Of a DNA stretch of 5,848 bases, positions 5,401-5,848 are shown in pieces. This stretch comes from Defluviicoccus sp. (GTDB lineage: Bacteria > Pseudomonadota > Alphaproteobacteria > Rhodospirillales > Defluviicoccaceae): assembly GCA_013414705.1 (NCBI GenBank), contig CP058705.1, forward strand, positions 105,766 to 111,613, read 5' to 3'. Position 1 is the first letter of the stretch. Each line of letters starts with the position of its first letter. A model generated the notes under the pieces. The model was not told the DNA's origin and searched no databases. It saw nothing but the letters and a program-made list of their open reading frames with translations. A program made the position numbers and the translations under genes.

Positions 5401-5848
5401 ACACGCTGATTGCGGCCAGCGGCGCCGACATCACCGCGCGGGGGCGCTGGCTGATCCGCAACAACGGCTATGCCGCCAACGCCATCGACAGCTGGGCCGG
5501 TAACGTGGTGGGGGCCGGTATCAAGCCATCGTCGCTGATCGCCGATGCCGGCCTGAAGGCCGCGGTGCAGAAGCTGTGGCTGGACTGGACCGACGAGGCC
5601 GACGCTGACGGCTTCACCGACTTCTACGGTCTGCAGCGCCGCGCCGCGCGCGAGGTGTTCATCGCCGGCGAGGTGTTCTTCCGCTTCCGTCCGCGGCGGG
5701 CCGAGGATGGCCTCGTGGTGCCGCTGCAGCTGCAGATGCTGCCTTCGGAGATGCTGCCGCTGATCCGTAACAAGGTGCTGCCGGGCGGCACCGTCATTCG
5801 CCAGGGCATCGAGTTCGACCGCATCGGCCGGCGCGTCGCGTATCACTT
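5376..5848 (+). CDS. Phage portal protein, lambda family (no start seen; 3' end outside window)
   Basis: The portal forms the dodecameric ring at the capsid vertex through which the terminase drives DNA. The frame opens after TGA 5373-5375 and runs off the right edge. Recognisable sequence begins at about 5400: NTLIAASGADI, RGRWLIRNNGYAANAIDSWA, GNVVGAGIKPSSL, LWLDWTDEADADGFTDFYGL, EVFIAGEVFFRFRPRR, then EDGLVVPLQLQMLPSEMLPL and GIEFDRIGRRVAYH. These match the lambda-family portal pattern closely (IRNN..AANAI, DEAD.DG..DFYGLQ, G.VVPLQLQ.L, GIEFD.IGRRVAYH). No ATG, GTG or TTG precedes this region in frame, and the roughly 40-60 residues that portals normally carry before it are absent. A -1 shift from the terminase frame would give GH|LNTLIAAS, so a frameshift or deletion near the junction is likely. 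No gpW-like connector gene lies before it. Confidence 0.88.

Noticed and set aside
4714..5846. Leftward frames of about 226 and 241 codons opposite the terminase end and the portal
   Set aside because: They are antisense to clearly recognised terminase and portal sequence and show no family features.
1..5848. CRISPR array, tRNA gene, integrase or attachment site
   Set aside because: No regularly spaced repeats, cloverleaf-like sequence, recombinase motif or paired long direct repeat was seen. The only clear direct repeat is the 16-bp tandem copy at 3491-3522.

Overview
This is a GC-rich window (GC-heavy third codon positions throughout), most consistent with a prophage or phage-derived region of a proteobacterium. 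The protein families point this way: a phage-type beta-class DNA methyltransferase, a DUF7220-like membrane protein, a DUF3489 protein, a YkvA/DUF1232 protein, a Nu1-like small terminase, a GpA-type large terminase and a lambda-family portal. No species can be named from the sequence alone. There is no tRNA, rRNA, CRISPR array, insertion sequence or integrase in the window, and no gene-free stretch longer than 300 bases.

Layout. (1) Bases 1-992, rightward: the C-terminal part of a DNA methyltransferase that enters from the left edge, coupled by an ATGA overlap to a small two-helix membrane protein. Two perfect 9-bp hairpins close this unit. (2) Bases 1043-2313, leftward: three small accessory genes, namely a 121-residue protein of unknown function, a DUF3489 protein broken by one frameshift, and a 78-residue protein that starts inside the DUF3489 stop codon. 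(3) Bases 2314-2422: a divergent, locally AT-rich spacer. (4) Bases 2423-2836, rightward: a YkvA-like membrane protein. (5) Bases 2914-5848, rightward: the start of the DNA-packaging and head module, with small terminase, large terminase and portal (the last running off the right edge).

How the parts fit together. The terminase subunits and portal would form the packaging motor and the capsid vertex of a tailed phage. The methyltransferase and the leftward trio look like accessory cargo beside that module. The trio lies between rightward units, with a convergent hairpin pair on one side and a divergent spacer on the other, as expected of a separately expressed moron-like cassette (inference).

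The main oddity is the large terminase. As read, it is split over all three forward frames, but five single-base re-reads (equal to five missing bases, mostly in C or G runs) restore an open protein of 640 residues with its ATPase, zinc-ribbon and nuclease motifs. A perfect 16-bp tandem duplication sits at its start. The portal behind it has no visible start codon or N-terminus. Either the prophage is decaying or the sequence carries indel errors; the uniform sign of the shifts and the absence of point stop codons favour the second.
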